NCBI GenBank assembly: GCA_030043595.1
Contig: JASHXJ010000569.1
Span: 1-15,766 of the forward strand
Source of the DNA: Trebonia sp.
GTDB lineage: Bacteria > Actinomycetota > Actinomycetes > Streptosporangiales > Streptosporangiaceae
DNA: 15,766 nt
Reading direction: 5' to 3'
Under the pieces are notes generated by a model. The model saw only the letters and a program-made list of their open reading frames with translations. It made no database searches and had not been told where the DNA came from. Each line of letters opens with the position of its first letter. Position 1 is the stretch's first letter. This document shows, piece after piece, positions 6,774 through 14,387 of the stretch. The position numbers and the translations under genes were made by a program.

Positions 6774-7726
6774 TGGACTCCCCGCTCCAGCGCGCGCCGG
6801 ACACGGTCGCGGGCCCGGTCGCGGGCCCGGAATCCCCGCACTTCGCCGACGGGGTGGTCCCGGACGACGTGGACACCGGGGCGGCCGGGACGGCCGGCGC
6901 AGCCGGGACGGCCGCAAGCACCCGGCGCCTGCGCGCACTGCTGCGCCGCCCCACGTTCGTCATCAGCGCGCTCATCGTGGCGTGGTGGATAGCAGCCGCG
7001 CTGACCTGGCACCTGTTCGGGCTGAACCCGTACACCAGCACCGGCACGCTGAACGCGCCGCCGAGCTGGGCGCAGCCGTTCGGCACCGACTACCTCGGCC
7101 GGAGCGTCTTCGCCCGGACCATGGCCGGAGCGGATTCCGCGCTGGCCGTCGGCCCGCTGGGCTCCGTCCTCGCCACCCTCCTCGGCGGCGCGCTCGGCGT
7201 CATCGCCGGCTACTTCCGCGGCTGGGTCGACACCGCGCTCATGCGGGTCTTCGACGTGCTGGTCGTCCTGCCGCCGCTCATCTTCCTGATCGTGGTGGTC
7301 GGCGCCTTCGGCGCGAGCACGCCCGCCCTGATCGTCATCATCGGGGTCGTCTTCGCCCCCGGCATCGCGCGCATCATCCGCGCCGCGGTCCTCGCGGAGA
7401 TGGGCAAGAAGTACGTGACCACGGCCAAAGTGCAGGGCGAGTCCGCGGTGCGGATCATGACGACCGAACTCGTGCCGAACGTCCTGCCCACCGTCATCAT
7501 CCAGGCCACCCTGAGCCTGTCCGCCGCCATCTTGCTGACCGCGACGCTGTCCTTCCTCGGCCTCGGCTGGCAGCCGCCGTCGCCGGACTGGGGCCTGACG
7601 ATCAGCGAGAACCTCGGCTACCTGGAAAGCGCCTGGTGGACCGTGCTGGCCCCGGCCTTCGCGGTCGCCTCCCTCGTGGTCGCCACCCAGCTCATCGCCG
7701 ACAACATCAAGGAGGTGTCGTCGTGA
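6773..7726 (+). CDS. ABC transporter permease, DppC/OppC type
   Basis: Second half of the membrane channel, 317 residues from ATG 6773. Residues 1-55 form a cytosolic Ala/Gly/Pro-rich extension that is probably disordered and looks poorly conserved. A first helix follows at about 60-82, then the DppC hallmark 'FGTDYLGRSVFAR' (103-115). Later come the 'GALGVIAGYFRGWVDTALMR' segment, the EAA loop ('TTAKVQGESAVRIMTTELVP') and the closing 'LSFLGLGWQPPSPDWG'. It pairs with the preceding DppB-type permease. Its last codons contain the strong ribosome site AAGGAGGTG (7709-7717) of the ATPase gene, whose start overlaps this gene by four bases (GTGA). Confidence 0.93.
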   Translation: MDSPLQRAPDTVAGPVAGPESPHFADGVVPDDVDTGAAGTAGAAGTAASTRRLRALLRRPTFVISALIVAWWIAAALTWHLFGLNPYTSTGTLNAPPSWAQPFGTDYLGRSVFARTMAGADSALAVGPLGSVLATLLGGALGVIAGYFRGWVDTALMRVFDVLVVLPPLIFLIVVVGAFGASTPALIVIIGVVFAPGIARIIRAAVLAEMGKKYVTTAKVQGESAVRIMTTELVPNVLPTVIIQATLSLSAAILLTATLSFLGLGWQPPSPDWGLTISENLGYLESAWWTVLAPAFAVASLVVATQLIADNIKEVSS

Positions 7727-9333
7727 GGCCGTCGTCCGGGCCGGTCGTGACCGTGGAGAACCTCACGGTCGCCTACCGCGCCCGCCAGCAGACGGTGACC
7801 GCGATCCGCGGCCTGACCTTCGCGGTCGAGGCCGGGGAGTCCTACGGGCTCGTCGGCGAGTCCGGCTCCGGCAAGAGCACGGCCGCGCTCGCGCTCACCC
7901 GGTACCTGCCGCCGGACACGGACATCAGCGCCGGCACGCTGGCCGTCGGCGGAGTTTCCGTGCTCGAGCTGGAGGCCCGCGCGCTGCGCGGCTTCCGCGC
8001 GGGCACGCTCGCGGTCGTCTACCAGGAGCCAGGACTGGCGCTGAACCCCACCATGCCCGCCGGCGAGCAGATCGCCGAGGTCTACCGGCTGCACGGCGCG
8101 AACCGCGCGCAGGCCCGGATAAGCTCCCTCGCCGCGATTGAGCGGGTGCGCCTGGCACCGCCGCGGGTGATAGCGAAGCGCTTCCCGCACGAGCTTTCCG
8201 GCGGGCAGCAGCAGCGCATCGTCATCGCCATGGCGCTCGCCAGCGAGCCCCGGCTGCTGATCCTTGACGAGCCGACGACCGGTCTGGACAGCCGGGTCGA
8301 AACCGAGATCATGGCCCTCATCGACAGCCTGCAGGCCGAGCTGTCGTTCGCGAGCATACTGATCAGCCACAACCTGCCGCTCGTGGCCGCGCACTGCCAG
8401 CGGATCGGCGTGCTGCGCCGTGGCGTGCTCGTCGAGGAAGGCGCGGCCGCCGACGTGCTGCTGGCCCCGCGGCATCCCTACACCCGGTCGCTCATCGCCG
8501 CGCTGCCTGACATCAGCGCGGCGCGCAGTCCAGGCCAGCGCGCCGTCGTGGCGGTGGCGGGCGAGGAGCAGTCAACCGCGGCGGGACCGCGGCCGGCGGC
8601 GGGGCCGCTGGTGACGGTGGAGCACCTCACCAAGCGCTACCACCGCAAGACCGCGCTGCGGGACGTGTCCTTCACGATCGGCCGCGGCGAGGTGCTCGGC
8701 CTCGTCGGCGAGTCAGGCAGCGGCAAGACGACCCTCGGCCTGTCCCTCGCCGGCCTGACCGGATACGAGGGCAGCATCCGTTTCGACGTGGCAGACCGGC
8801 GGCCTGGGCGCAGAGCACTGCCGCGCGTCCAGGTCGTGTTCCAGAACGCCGACGCCTCGCTGAACCCCCGGCGCACCGTCAGGCAAGTGCTCGCGCGGTC
8901 CATCGAGCTGCTGGGCGGCACCCAGACCGTCGAGGAACTCGCCGCCAGCACCGGCCTGTCCCCGGACCTGCTGGGCAAGCTGCCGCACCAGCTCTCGGGC
9001 GGGCAGAAGCAGCGTGTGGCGATCGCCCGCGCCTTCGCCGGACAGGTGCCGCTCGTGATCTGCGATGAGCCCACCTCCGCGCTCGACGTGTCCAGCCAGG
9101 CGCGCCTGCTTGACCTGCTCGGCGAACTGCAGGAGCGCACCGGAGTGTCGTACCTGTTCATCTCGCATGACCTGGCCGTCGTGCGGCAGGTCTCCGATCG
9201 CATCGGCGTGCTCTACGACGGGGAGCTGGTGGAACTCAAGGCCGCCGACGAGATCTTCGAAAGAGCTGAGCACCCGTACACGCAATCGCTCGTCGACTCC
9301 GCGGTCTCACTGCGGCGGCGGCTGTCAGCTTGA
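7723..9333 (+). CDS. Fused double ATPase of the peptide-type ABC importer (DppD-DppF fusion)
   Basis: Energises the importer; both nucleotide-binding domains are on one 536-residue chain. The start is GTG 7723, seven bases after GGAGG (7711-7715); the frame stays open further upstream, but that part overlaps the permease gene and is not ABC sequence. Domain 1 (about 6-265) has Walker A GESGSGKST at 45-53, signature LSGGQQQR from 158, Walker B with D182-E183, and the H-loop 'ISHN'. Domain 2 (from about 295) has Walker A GESGSGKTT at 329-337, signature LSGGQKQR from 424, Walker B with D448-E449, and 'ISHD'. Both domains end in the HPYT.SL motif typical of oligopeptide transporter ATPases. The two are joined by a flexible linker of about 30 residues rich in Ala, Gly and Pro. 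All catalytic motifs are intact. The layout resembles GsiA of the glutathione importer and other fused dipeptide ATPases. Confidence 0.93.
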   Translation: MRPSSGPVVTVENLTVAYRARQQTVTAIRGLTFAVEAGESYGLVGESGSGKSTAALALTRYLPPDTDISAGTLAVGGVSVLELEARALRGFRAGTLAVVYQEPGLALNPTMPAGEQIAEVYRLHGANRAQARISSLAAIERVRLAPPRVIAKRFPHELSGGQQQRIVIAMALASEPRLLILDEPTTGLDSRVETEIMALIDSLQAELSFASILISHNLPLVAAHCQRIGVLRRGVLVEEGAAADVLLAPRHPYTRSLIAALPDISAARSPGQRAVVAVAGEEQSTAAGPRPAAGPLVTVEHLTKRYHRKTALRDVSFTIGRGEVLGLVGESGSGKTTLGLSLAGLTGYEGSIRFDVADRRPGRRALPRVQVVFQNADASLNPRRTVRQVLARSIELLGGTQTVEELAASTGLSPDLLGKLPHQLSGGQKQRVAIARAFAGQVPLVICDEPTSALDVSSQARLLDLLGELQERTGVSYLFISHDLAVVRQVSDRIGVLYDGELVELKAADEIFERAEHPYTQSLVDSAVSLRRRLSA

Positions 9334-9351
9334 CGCGGAAGGTGGGGTTTC

Positions 9352-10470
9352 ATGCCGATCGAACTGCGCTCCTGGATCAACCCGCAGTCCTACAGCAACA
9401 GCTACTCGACAGCGGGAATAGCGCGCGAGGCCGCTTACTTCACGCCGGTGCCAGAGCCGGTGACGGCCGACCCCGAGTACATCAGCTCAGAAGCCCGCGA
9501 ATACGAGGACGCAGGCTACGACTCCAGCATCATCCCGCAGAGCGCGACATGGCCGGACGTCACCGTGACCGCCGCGTGGGCGCTCGCGCACACGCGGCGG
9601 CTGAGCGTCGTACTGGCGCACCGCCCGGGCACCCAGGCGCCGACGGCGGCGGCCCGTGCCGTGGCGACCCTCGACCGGGTGTCCGGGGGCCGCACCGGGG
9701 TGCACCTGATCCTTGGCAGCGCCGGCGGGTCGGACCTGCCGAGAGACGGGGACCACGCCGGCCGCGAGGAGCGCTACCGGCGCGCGGCGGAGTACCTGGA
9801 GATCTTCGCCGGCGTGCTTACCCGCGACGAGCCCTTCGACTTCGATGGCGAGTTCTACCGCGTGCGCGGCGCCTTCTCGGGCGTCAAGCCCGTCCAGCGG
9901 CCCCGGCCCGTCATCTCCCTGCCCGCCGAATCGGAGCAGGCGGTCGAGCTGGCGGCGCGCCACGCCGACGTGCTCGCCTTCCACGGCACGTCCCGCGCCA
10001 GGGCCGCCGCGAAAATCGCGCAGGCACGCCAGGCCGCGCCCGACCGGAAGCTGGGTTTCTGGATCAACCTCAACATGATCGCCGGCGAGACCGACGACCA
10101 GGCTCGCCAGCACCTGCGCGACCTTGAGCAAGCTATCCGGCGGCTGCAGGAGTTCCGCTCCGGACAGCGCAACGGGATCCGGTCCATCCGCGAGGACCGG
10201 TTCAGCGACGTTAGCCTGGCTGACGGGCAGTGGGAGGACGACGTCCTCTACCTGGGCCTGACCGCGCTCTCGCGTGCCACCCCGACGCTGGTGGGATCGC
10301 CGTCGACCATCGCGGACGCCGTCCTCGCCTACCACGCGCTCGGGATCGGGGTCGTCACGCTCGGCAGCCACGTCACCAGCGAGCGCGACGCGCAGGCGCG
10401 CCGACAGACGCTCCGGCTCATCAGGCAGGCCGTCTCGGTGCGTGACGCCGCCCCGAACCGGGCCGCGTGA
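9352..10470 (+). CDS. Luciferase-like flavin monooxygenase, SsuD-related (alkanesulfonate monooxygenase-like)
   Basis: Cytosolic TIM-barrel oxygenase of 372 residues; ATG 9352 is preceded by GGAAGGTGGGG, 18 bases after the ATPase stop. The resemblance to SsuD runs along the chain: 'DAGYDSSIIPQSATWPD' near 53-69, 'HRPGTQAPTAAARAVATLDR' at 90-109, 'SGGRTGVHLILGS' at 111-123, 'DGEFYRVRGA' at 165-174, and 'FWINLNMIAGETDDQA' at 236-251. SsuD uses FMNH2 and O2 to release sulfite from alkanesulfonates. Compared with my memory of the E. coli enzyme, the active-site Arg and His of its 'RLH' segment are Asn239 and Asn241 here, and the late active-site Tyr corresponds roughly to His340. The substrate is therefore probably not a simple alkanesulfonate. 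No flavin reductase (SsuE-type) is encoded nearby. It is the first of three flavin oxygenases in the operon. Confidence 0.8.
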   Translation: MPIELRSWINPQSYSNSYSTAGIAREAAYFTPVPEPVTADPEYISSEAREYEDAGYDSSIIPQSATWPDVTVTAAWALAHTRRLSVVLAHRPGTQAPTAAARAVATLDRVSGGRTGVHLILGSAGGSDLPRDGDHAGREERYRRAAEYLEIFAGVLTRDEPFDFDGEFYRVRGAFSGVKPVQRPRPVISLPAESEQAVELAARHADVLAFHGTSRARAAAKIAQARQAAPDRKLGFWINLNMIAGETDDQARQHLRDLEQAIRRLQEFRSGQRNGIRSIREDRFSDVSLADGQWEDDVLYLGLTALSRATPTLVGSPSTIADAVLAYHALGIGVVTLGSHVTSERDAQARRQTLRLIRQAVSVRDAAPNRAA

Positions 10471-10483
10471 GGGGGCCGGAACC

Positions 10484-11830
10484 ATGACGGCCGGCAACCG
10501 CACGGGCAGGCCCCATGCCCACCTCACCGCCTTCCTGTCCGGCATCGGCTACCACGAGTCCGCGTGGCGGCTCGCCGATCCCGCCCACCTGACGGGCGCC
10601 GCGCGCTTCGGCGTGCTGGAGCGGGCGGCGCAGGCCGCCGAGCGCGGCCGGCTCGACGCCGTCTTCTTCGCCGACTCGCCCGGCCTGGCGATCTTCCGCG
10701 CCCGCTACTTCCCCCAGGTCGGGTTCGACCCCCTGGAGATCATCGCCGCGCTGTCCCGCTGCACGACGCGGATCGGGCTGATCGCGACGGCGTCCACGAC
10801 CTACAGCTCGCCCTACGACCTGGCCCGCAGGTTCTCCACCGTCGATCACCTGTCCGGCGGCCGGGCCGGCTGGAACATCGTGACAACCCGCTACGCCGGG
10901 GCAGCCGGGAACTTCGGGCTCGCGGCGCATCCAGCCCACGATGACCGGTACGCCCGGGCCGAGGAGTTCGTCGACGTCGTCTGCCGCCTGTGGGACAGCT
11001 GGGACGCCGCGGCGGTCATCGCCGACCAGCAGGAGGGCGTCTGGGCGAACACGGACCTGATCAGGCCGGTCGACTTCCACGGCCGCTTCTTCGACGTCAG
11101 CGGTGCGCTGACGCTGCCGCGATCGCCGCAGGGGCGCCCGGCGTTCGCCCAGGCCGGATCGTCCGGCCCCGGCGTCGAGCTCGCCGGGAAGAACGCCGAC
11201 CTCGTCTTCACCGCCCAGCCGGACATCCCGTCCGGGCGCCGCTTCCGCGACTCCATTCGCGCCGCCGCCCGCAGACACGGACGGGACCCGGGCAGCGTCC
11301 TGGTGCTCCCCGGCGTGGCCTTCGTGCTCGGCGGCACAGAAGCCGAGGCCAGGGCGGCCCGCGCCGACCTCGAAGACCGGGTCGATCCCGAGTTCCGGTG
11401 GCGCAACCTGGCTCACATCGCCGGCCTCGACGCGGCGCTGATCGACCCTGACCGCCCGCTCAGCGCCGAGGCCATCGCCGCCGCGCAGCGCACCAGCCGC
11501 ACCGACGACATCGCGGCGCGCACCGAGCAGACGGGAAAGACCTTCCGCCAGCTCGCCGCGGAACTCACCGGCCTGCCAGGGGGCCTTGAGTTCACCGGGA
11601 CCCCAGAGCAGTTCGCCGGTCTCATCGAGCGCTGGGTCACCGACGGCGCCGGCGACGGCTTCACCCTGCAGCCGACCACGCTGCCCGGTTCGCTGGAGGC
11701 GTTCGTCGATCACGTCGTGCCGATCCTGCAGCGGCGCGGCCTGCACCGGCGCGAGTACGAGACGGCCACGCTGCGCGGGCACCTCGGTGCCGGGCGCGGC
11801 CCGCGGGCCGCCGCCGGGCGCAGCGCGTGA
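10484..11830 (+). CDS. FMN-dependent monooxygenase of the NtaA/SnaA/DszA (SoxA) family
   Basis: 448 residues from ATG 10484, with AGGGGG at 10470-10475 eight bases upstream; 13 bases after the previous stop. The whole family signature is visible: 'HLTAFLSGIGYHESAWR' (13-29), 'ERGRLDAVFFADSPGL' (53-68), 'EIIAALSRCTTRIGLIATAS' (85-104), 'YDLARRFSTVDHLSGGRAGW' (111-130), 'NIVTTRYAGAAGNFG' (131-145), the 'RYARAEEFVDVVCRLWDSW' helix (155-173), and 'QAGSSGPGVELAGKNADLVF' (223-242). Relatives break C-S or C-N bonds with reduced FMN from a partner: DszA (dibenzothiophene sulfone), NtaA/EmoA (nitrilotriacetate, EDTA), YxeK (succinylcysteine). Length is normal for the family. It has no embedded reductase, so it needs FMNH2 from elsewhere. 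The next gene starts inside its stop (GTGA, four-base overlap). Confidence 0.9.
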   Translation: MTAGNRTGRPHAHLTAFLSGIGYHESAWRLADPAHLTGAARFGVLERAAQAAERGRLDAVFFADSPGLAIFRARYFPQVGFDPLEIIAALSRCTTRIGLIATASTTYSSPYDLARRFSTVDHLSGGRAGWNIVTTRYAGAAGNFGLAAHPAHDDRYARAEEFVDVVCRLWDSWDAAAVIADQQEGVWANTDLIRPVDFHGRFFDVSGALTLPRSPQGRPAFAQAGSSGPGVELAGKNADLVFTAQPDIPSGRRFRDSIRAAARRHGRDPGSVLVLPGVAFVLGGTEAEARAARADLEDRVDPEFRWRNLAHIAGLDAALIDPDRPLSAEAIAAAQRTSRTDDIAARTEQTGKTFRQLAAELTGLPGGLEFTGTPEQFAGLIERWVTDGAGDGFTLQPTTLPGSLEAFVDHVVPILQRRGLHRREYETATLRGHLGAGRGPRAAAGRSA

Positions 11831-12846
11831 CCGGCGGGCGCAGGCTGCGCATCGGGATCCACTCCGACCTGCGTGAACACGGCGAACAGGCGGCCGTCTA
11901 CCGCAGCACGCTCGACCTGTTCGTCCGCGCCGAGCAGCTCGGGTTCGACAGTGCCTGGGTGCGCTCCTATCACTTCCGCCGCGCGAGCGGGACCCCGGGC
12001 TTCAGCTTCCCTGGCGGGCTGCCGTCCCCCTTCACGTTCCTCGGCGCGCTCGCCGGGCGCACGTCACGCATCAGGCTCGGGACGTCCGTGGTCCCGCTGC
12101 CCCTGGAGAACGTCGTGCGGGTCGCCGAGGACGCGGCGGTTCTGGACGCGATCAGCGGCGGGCGCCTGGAGCTCGGCGTTTCCAATGGCGGCCAGCCGCC
12201 GATCGCCGAGGCGCTGGGGGTCGCCTTCGAGCCGGACCCGGCCCGGAAGAAGGCCGCTTACCTGCGTTCCCTCGGGGCGCTCACGCGCACCCTCGACGGG
12301 GAGCCGGTCAACGGCACCGCTCAGGTGCTCAACCCGCCCGCCGGCACGCTCGCGGCCCGTATCTGGGAGTCCGCACTCACCGAGCAGACCGGGCGCGACA
12401 GCGCCGGCCGGGGAAACGGCGTGCTCATCGGAACCACCCAGACCGTTCCGGCCGAGGTCACCGCGGCCGCTTACCATGCCTGCCTGCCGGGCGCGGCCGC
12501 GCCGCGCGTCGGCCTGGTTGTCCACGTGCATCCTGCCCGGGACCGCGGCACCGCCCTCGCCGAGCTCGCGCCGGACATCGCCACCGTCTACGCGTGGGGC
12601 AAGGACTGGCTTCCCCCGGCCGACACGCTCGAACGGCAGGCGGCGGCCATCAACGTGCACTACGGGACGCCCGCCCAGATCGCCGAGTCGATCCGCGCGT
12701 TCCCCGCGTTCCCGTACACCACTGACCTGCAGTTCTCGGTCGGGTACGGAACCACCGCAGCAGCGCAGCGCCAGCAGGCGCTCGACGCGATCGCGGCAGA
12801 GATCGCGCCGCTGCTTGGCTGGACGCCGCAGACGCAGAGCGCGTAA
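11827..12846 (+). CDS. Third luciferase-like flavin-dependent oxidoreductase
   Basis: 339 residues from GTG 11827, overlapping the previous stop by four bases; there is no strong ribosome site, so it is probably translated by coupling. The luciferase-like fold shows in 'LGFDSAWVRSYHF' after a long first helix, 'LGALAGRTSRIRLGTSVVPL', the helix 'ENVVRVAEDAAVLDAISGGR' and 'LELGVSNGG'. The C-terminal part has 'RIWESALTEQTGRDSAGRGN' then GVLIGTTQ, reminiscent of the KPN_01858-type luciferase-like proteins, though that match is from memory and unsure. It differs clearly from the other two flavin enzymes of the operon, so it is not a recent duplicate. It may use FMNH2 or, in actinomycetes, possibly F420. 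It is the last gene of the operon and faces the minus-strand operon across 10 bases. Confidence 0.82.
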   Translation: MTGGRRLRIGIHSDLREHGEQAAVYRSTLDLFVRAEQLGFDSAWVRSYHFRRASGTPGFSFPGGLPSPFTFLGALAGRTSRIRLGTSVVPLPLENVVRVAEDAAVLDAISGGRLELGVSNGGQPPIAEALGVAFEPDPARKKAAYLRSLGALTRTLDGEPVNGTAQVLNPPAGTLAARIWESALTEQTGRDSAGRGNGVLIGTTQTVPAEVTAAAYHACLPGAAAPRVGLVVHVHPARDRGTALAELAPDIATVYAWGKDWLPPADTLERQAAAINVHYGTPAQIAESIRAFPAFPYTTDLQFSVGYGTTAAAQRQQALDAIAAEIAPLLGWTPQTQSA

Positions 12847-12856
12847 CAGCAAGGCG

Positions 12857-13342
12857 TCAGCGCTCGGCGAGGGACCCCAGCAGCCGCGGGCTCTCGGGTG
12901 AGGCTTGGTCGGGCGGTCCCGGCGTGCGGTGGAGCATGCCGTCGACGATCTCGTAGTAGCCGATGGCGTGCAGCGGAGGCGAGTAGACGTGGACGGTGAT
13001 CGCCCCGGCGTCATGGTCCATCCGGTGAATGCCGCCGGACGGAACGGAGAACGAGTCGCCCGGGCCGTAGCGCCGGGCGCGCCGCGGGCCGCCGATCGGC
13101 AGGCCCTCGTTCGTCACGCTCCCCTCGATCACGTAGACGCCGGCGACGGAGCCGTCATGGTCGTGGTAGCCGGTGTCACGCCGGTCCGCCGCGACGTTGA
13201 GCCACGCGACGGAGTCCTCGTCCTCCCAGAGCACGACGGATGCGCCGCTGCCGGCCAGCGGCAGCGCGACACGGCCCCGGACGGCCAGCTCGGCCGCGTG
13301 CCTGGCCAGGGTGGCGCACTCGTCCGGCTGCAACGGCGCCAT
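12857..13342 (-). CDS. Small cysteine-dioxygenase-like cupin (thiol dioxygenase)
   Basis: 161 residues from ATG 13342, whose first base overlaps the stop of the preceding gene (TGATG). The first cupin motif 'GYHDHDGSVAGVYVIEGS' (58-75) supplies iron ligands H60 and H62. The second, 'PSGGIHRMDHDAGAITVHVY' (101-120) followed by SPPL, supplies the third ligand H106. H118 and Y120 match the catalytic His and Tyr of cysteine dioxygenase ('HLYSPP' in mammalian CDO). Thr116 stands where that enzyme has Ser. No cysteine occupies the position of the mammalian Cys-Tyr crosslink, as in bacterial relatives. Family enzymes use Fe(II) and O2 to turn a thiol (cysteine, 3-mercaptopropionate, others) into a sulfinate. 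The protein is slightly shorter than typical CDOs, and substrate-binding residues were not assigned. It is the last gene of the right-hand operon. Confidence 0.8.
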   Translation of the reverse strand: MAPLQPDECATLARHAAELAVRGRVALPLAGSGASVVLWEDEDSVAWLNVAADRRDTGYHDHDGSVAGVYVIEGSVTNEGLPIGGPRRARRYGPGDSFSVPSGGIHRMDHDAGAITVHVYSPPLHAIGYYEIVDGMLHRTPGPPDQASPESPRLLGSLAER

Positions 13343-14376
13343 CAGCGGCCTGCCGAGTTCTCGGCGAGCTCGGCGACGTAGGGCCTGCCCTCGCGCCACG
13401 CGGTGACCTGTTCCGGCCTGCCGAACACCTTCAGGTAGTTCTCCACGCTGTCCTTCACCAGGTCCCAGGTCGTGACCGGCTCGAAGCCGGTCTCCTCCCC
13501 CGGCTCGGCGAACGGCGGCAGCGGCTCGAGCACCTCTGCAAGCCCCGGGTAGTAGAAGACGGCAGTCGACCGCCTCGTCACGGTGCCGCCGGCCACCACG
13601 CGGTGCCGGGCCGGGCGCAGCAGCCCGTTGCTCCACCTGGTGAGCAGGGTACCGGAGAAGACCTGCAGGGCACCGGGCACGATCGGCACCGGCAGCCAGT
13701 CTCCGTCGGGCAGCTGGATCTGCAGGCCCTGGTAGTCGCCGTCCTGGGCGAGGATCGTGACCGCCGAGCCGTCGGCGTGCTCGAGCAGCAGCAGCTTGTC
13801 CTCGTCGCGGTCGCTGTCGGGGTACGTCCACGTCGGGTAGTCGTTCACCGTGAGGGTCAGGTGCGGCAGCGGGCTCACCGGGAACGTGCCCGAAGGCAGG
13901 CGCTGTGCCCTGGCGTAGAGGCCGAGTATCCGCTCGGCGACGCCGCGGGCGGCCGCGATGTAGCGGTGCGTCACCTCCCGCAGCCCTGGGTCGTCGGCGG
14001 GCCACACGTTGGCGTGCGCGTACAGCCCGAGGTATTCCTCGGGGAGGCCGGCCGCCCGCGCGTCCGCGGCGTTGTCGAACTGGCCCACGTTGAAGCGCTC
14101 GAGCTCCAGCCGGCCGAAGTCGTCGGGCCACTGCCGCCAGCCGCGGTACGGATGCCCGGTCGGGCTGGCCAGCTCGGCCTTGCGCGGCCGTGGCAGGCTG
14201 AGCAGCCGGCCGATGCGCCGGCCGAAGTCGTCGGTCAGGTCCTGCGGCACGCCATGGTTGATCACCTGGACGATGCCGATCTCCTCGGTCGCGGCCCGGA
14301 CTGCCTCCAGCAGGTCCTGGGGCGCGTCGGCGCCGGTGGCCGCTTCGAGGTCGATGACCGGGATCTGGTACGTCAT
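13342..14376 (-). CDS. Isopenicillin-N-synthase-like Fe(II)/2-oxoglutarate-type dioxygenase
   Basis: 344 residues from ATG 14376, with AAGGAG (14384-14389) that overlaps the stop of the upstream gene. The N-terminal DIOX_N-type region starts 'MTYQIPVIDLEAATG' and includes 'EEIGIVQVINHGVPQDLTDD' (31-50). The double-stranded beta-helix core has the iron triad H200 and D202 ('LLEHADGSAVTILAQD') and H258 ('RHRVV'), and the R-x-S pair R268/S270 ('TRRSTAVFYYP') that binds 2-oxoglutarate in oxygenases or the substrate carboxylate in IPNS. All key residues are intact, so an active enzyme is likely. The family covers hydroxylation, desaturation, ring closure and ethylene formation, and the substrate here is unknown. 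It is coupled by TGATG overlap to the thiol dioxygenase gene, so the two iron enzymes are probably co-expressed. Confidence 0.88.
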   Translation of the reverse strand: MTYQIPVIDLEAATGADAPQDLLEAVRAATEEIGIVQVINHGVPQDLTDDFGRRIGRLLSLPRPRKAELASPTGHPYRGWRQWPDDFGRLELERFNVGQFDNAADARAAGLPEEYLGLYAHANVWPADDPGLREVTHRYIAAARGVAERILGLYARAQRLPSGTFPVSPLPHLTLTVNDYPTWTYPDSDRDEDKLLLLEHADGSAVTILAQDGDYQGLQIQLPDGDWLPVPIVPGALQVFSGTLLTRWSNGLLRPARHRVVAGGTVTRRSTAVFYYPGLAEVLEPLPPFAEPGEETGFEPVTTWDLVKDSVENYLKVFGRPEQVTAWREGRPYVAELAENSAGR

Positions 14377-14387
14377 CGTCGTGCTCC

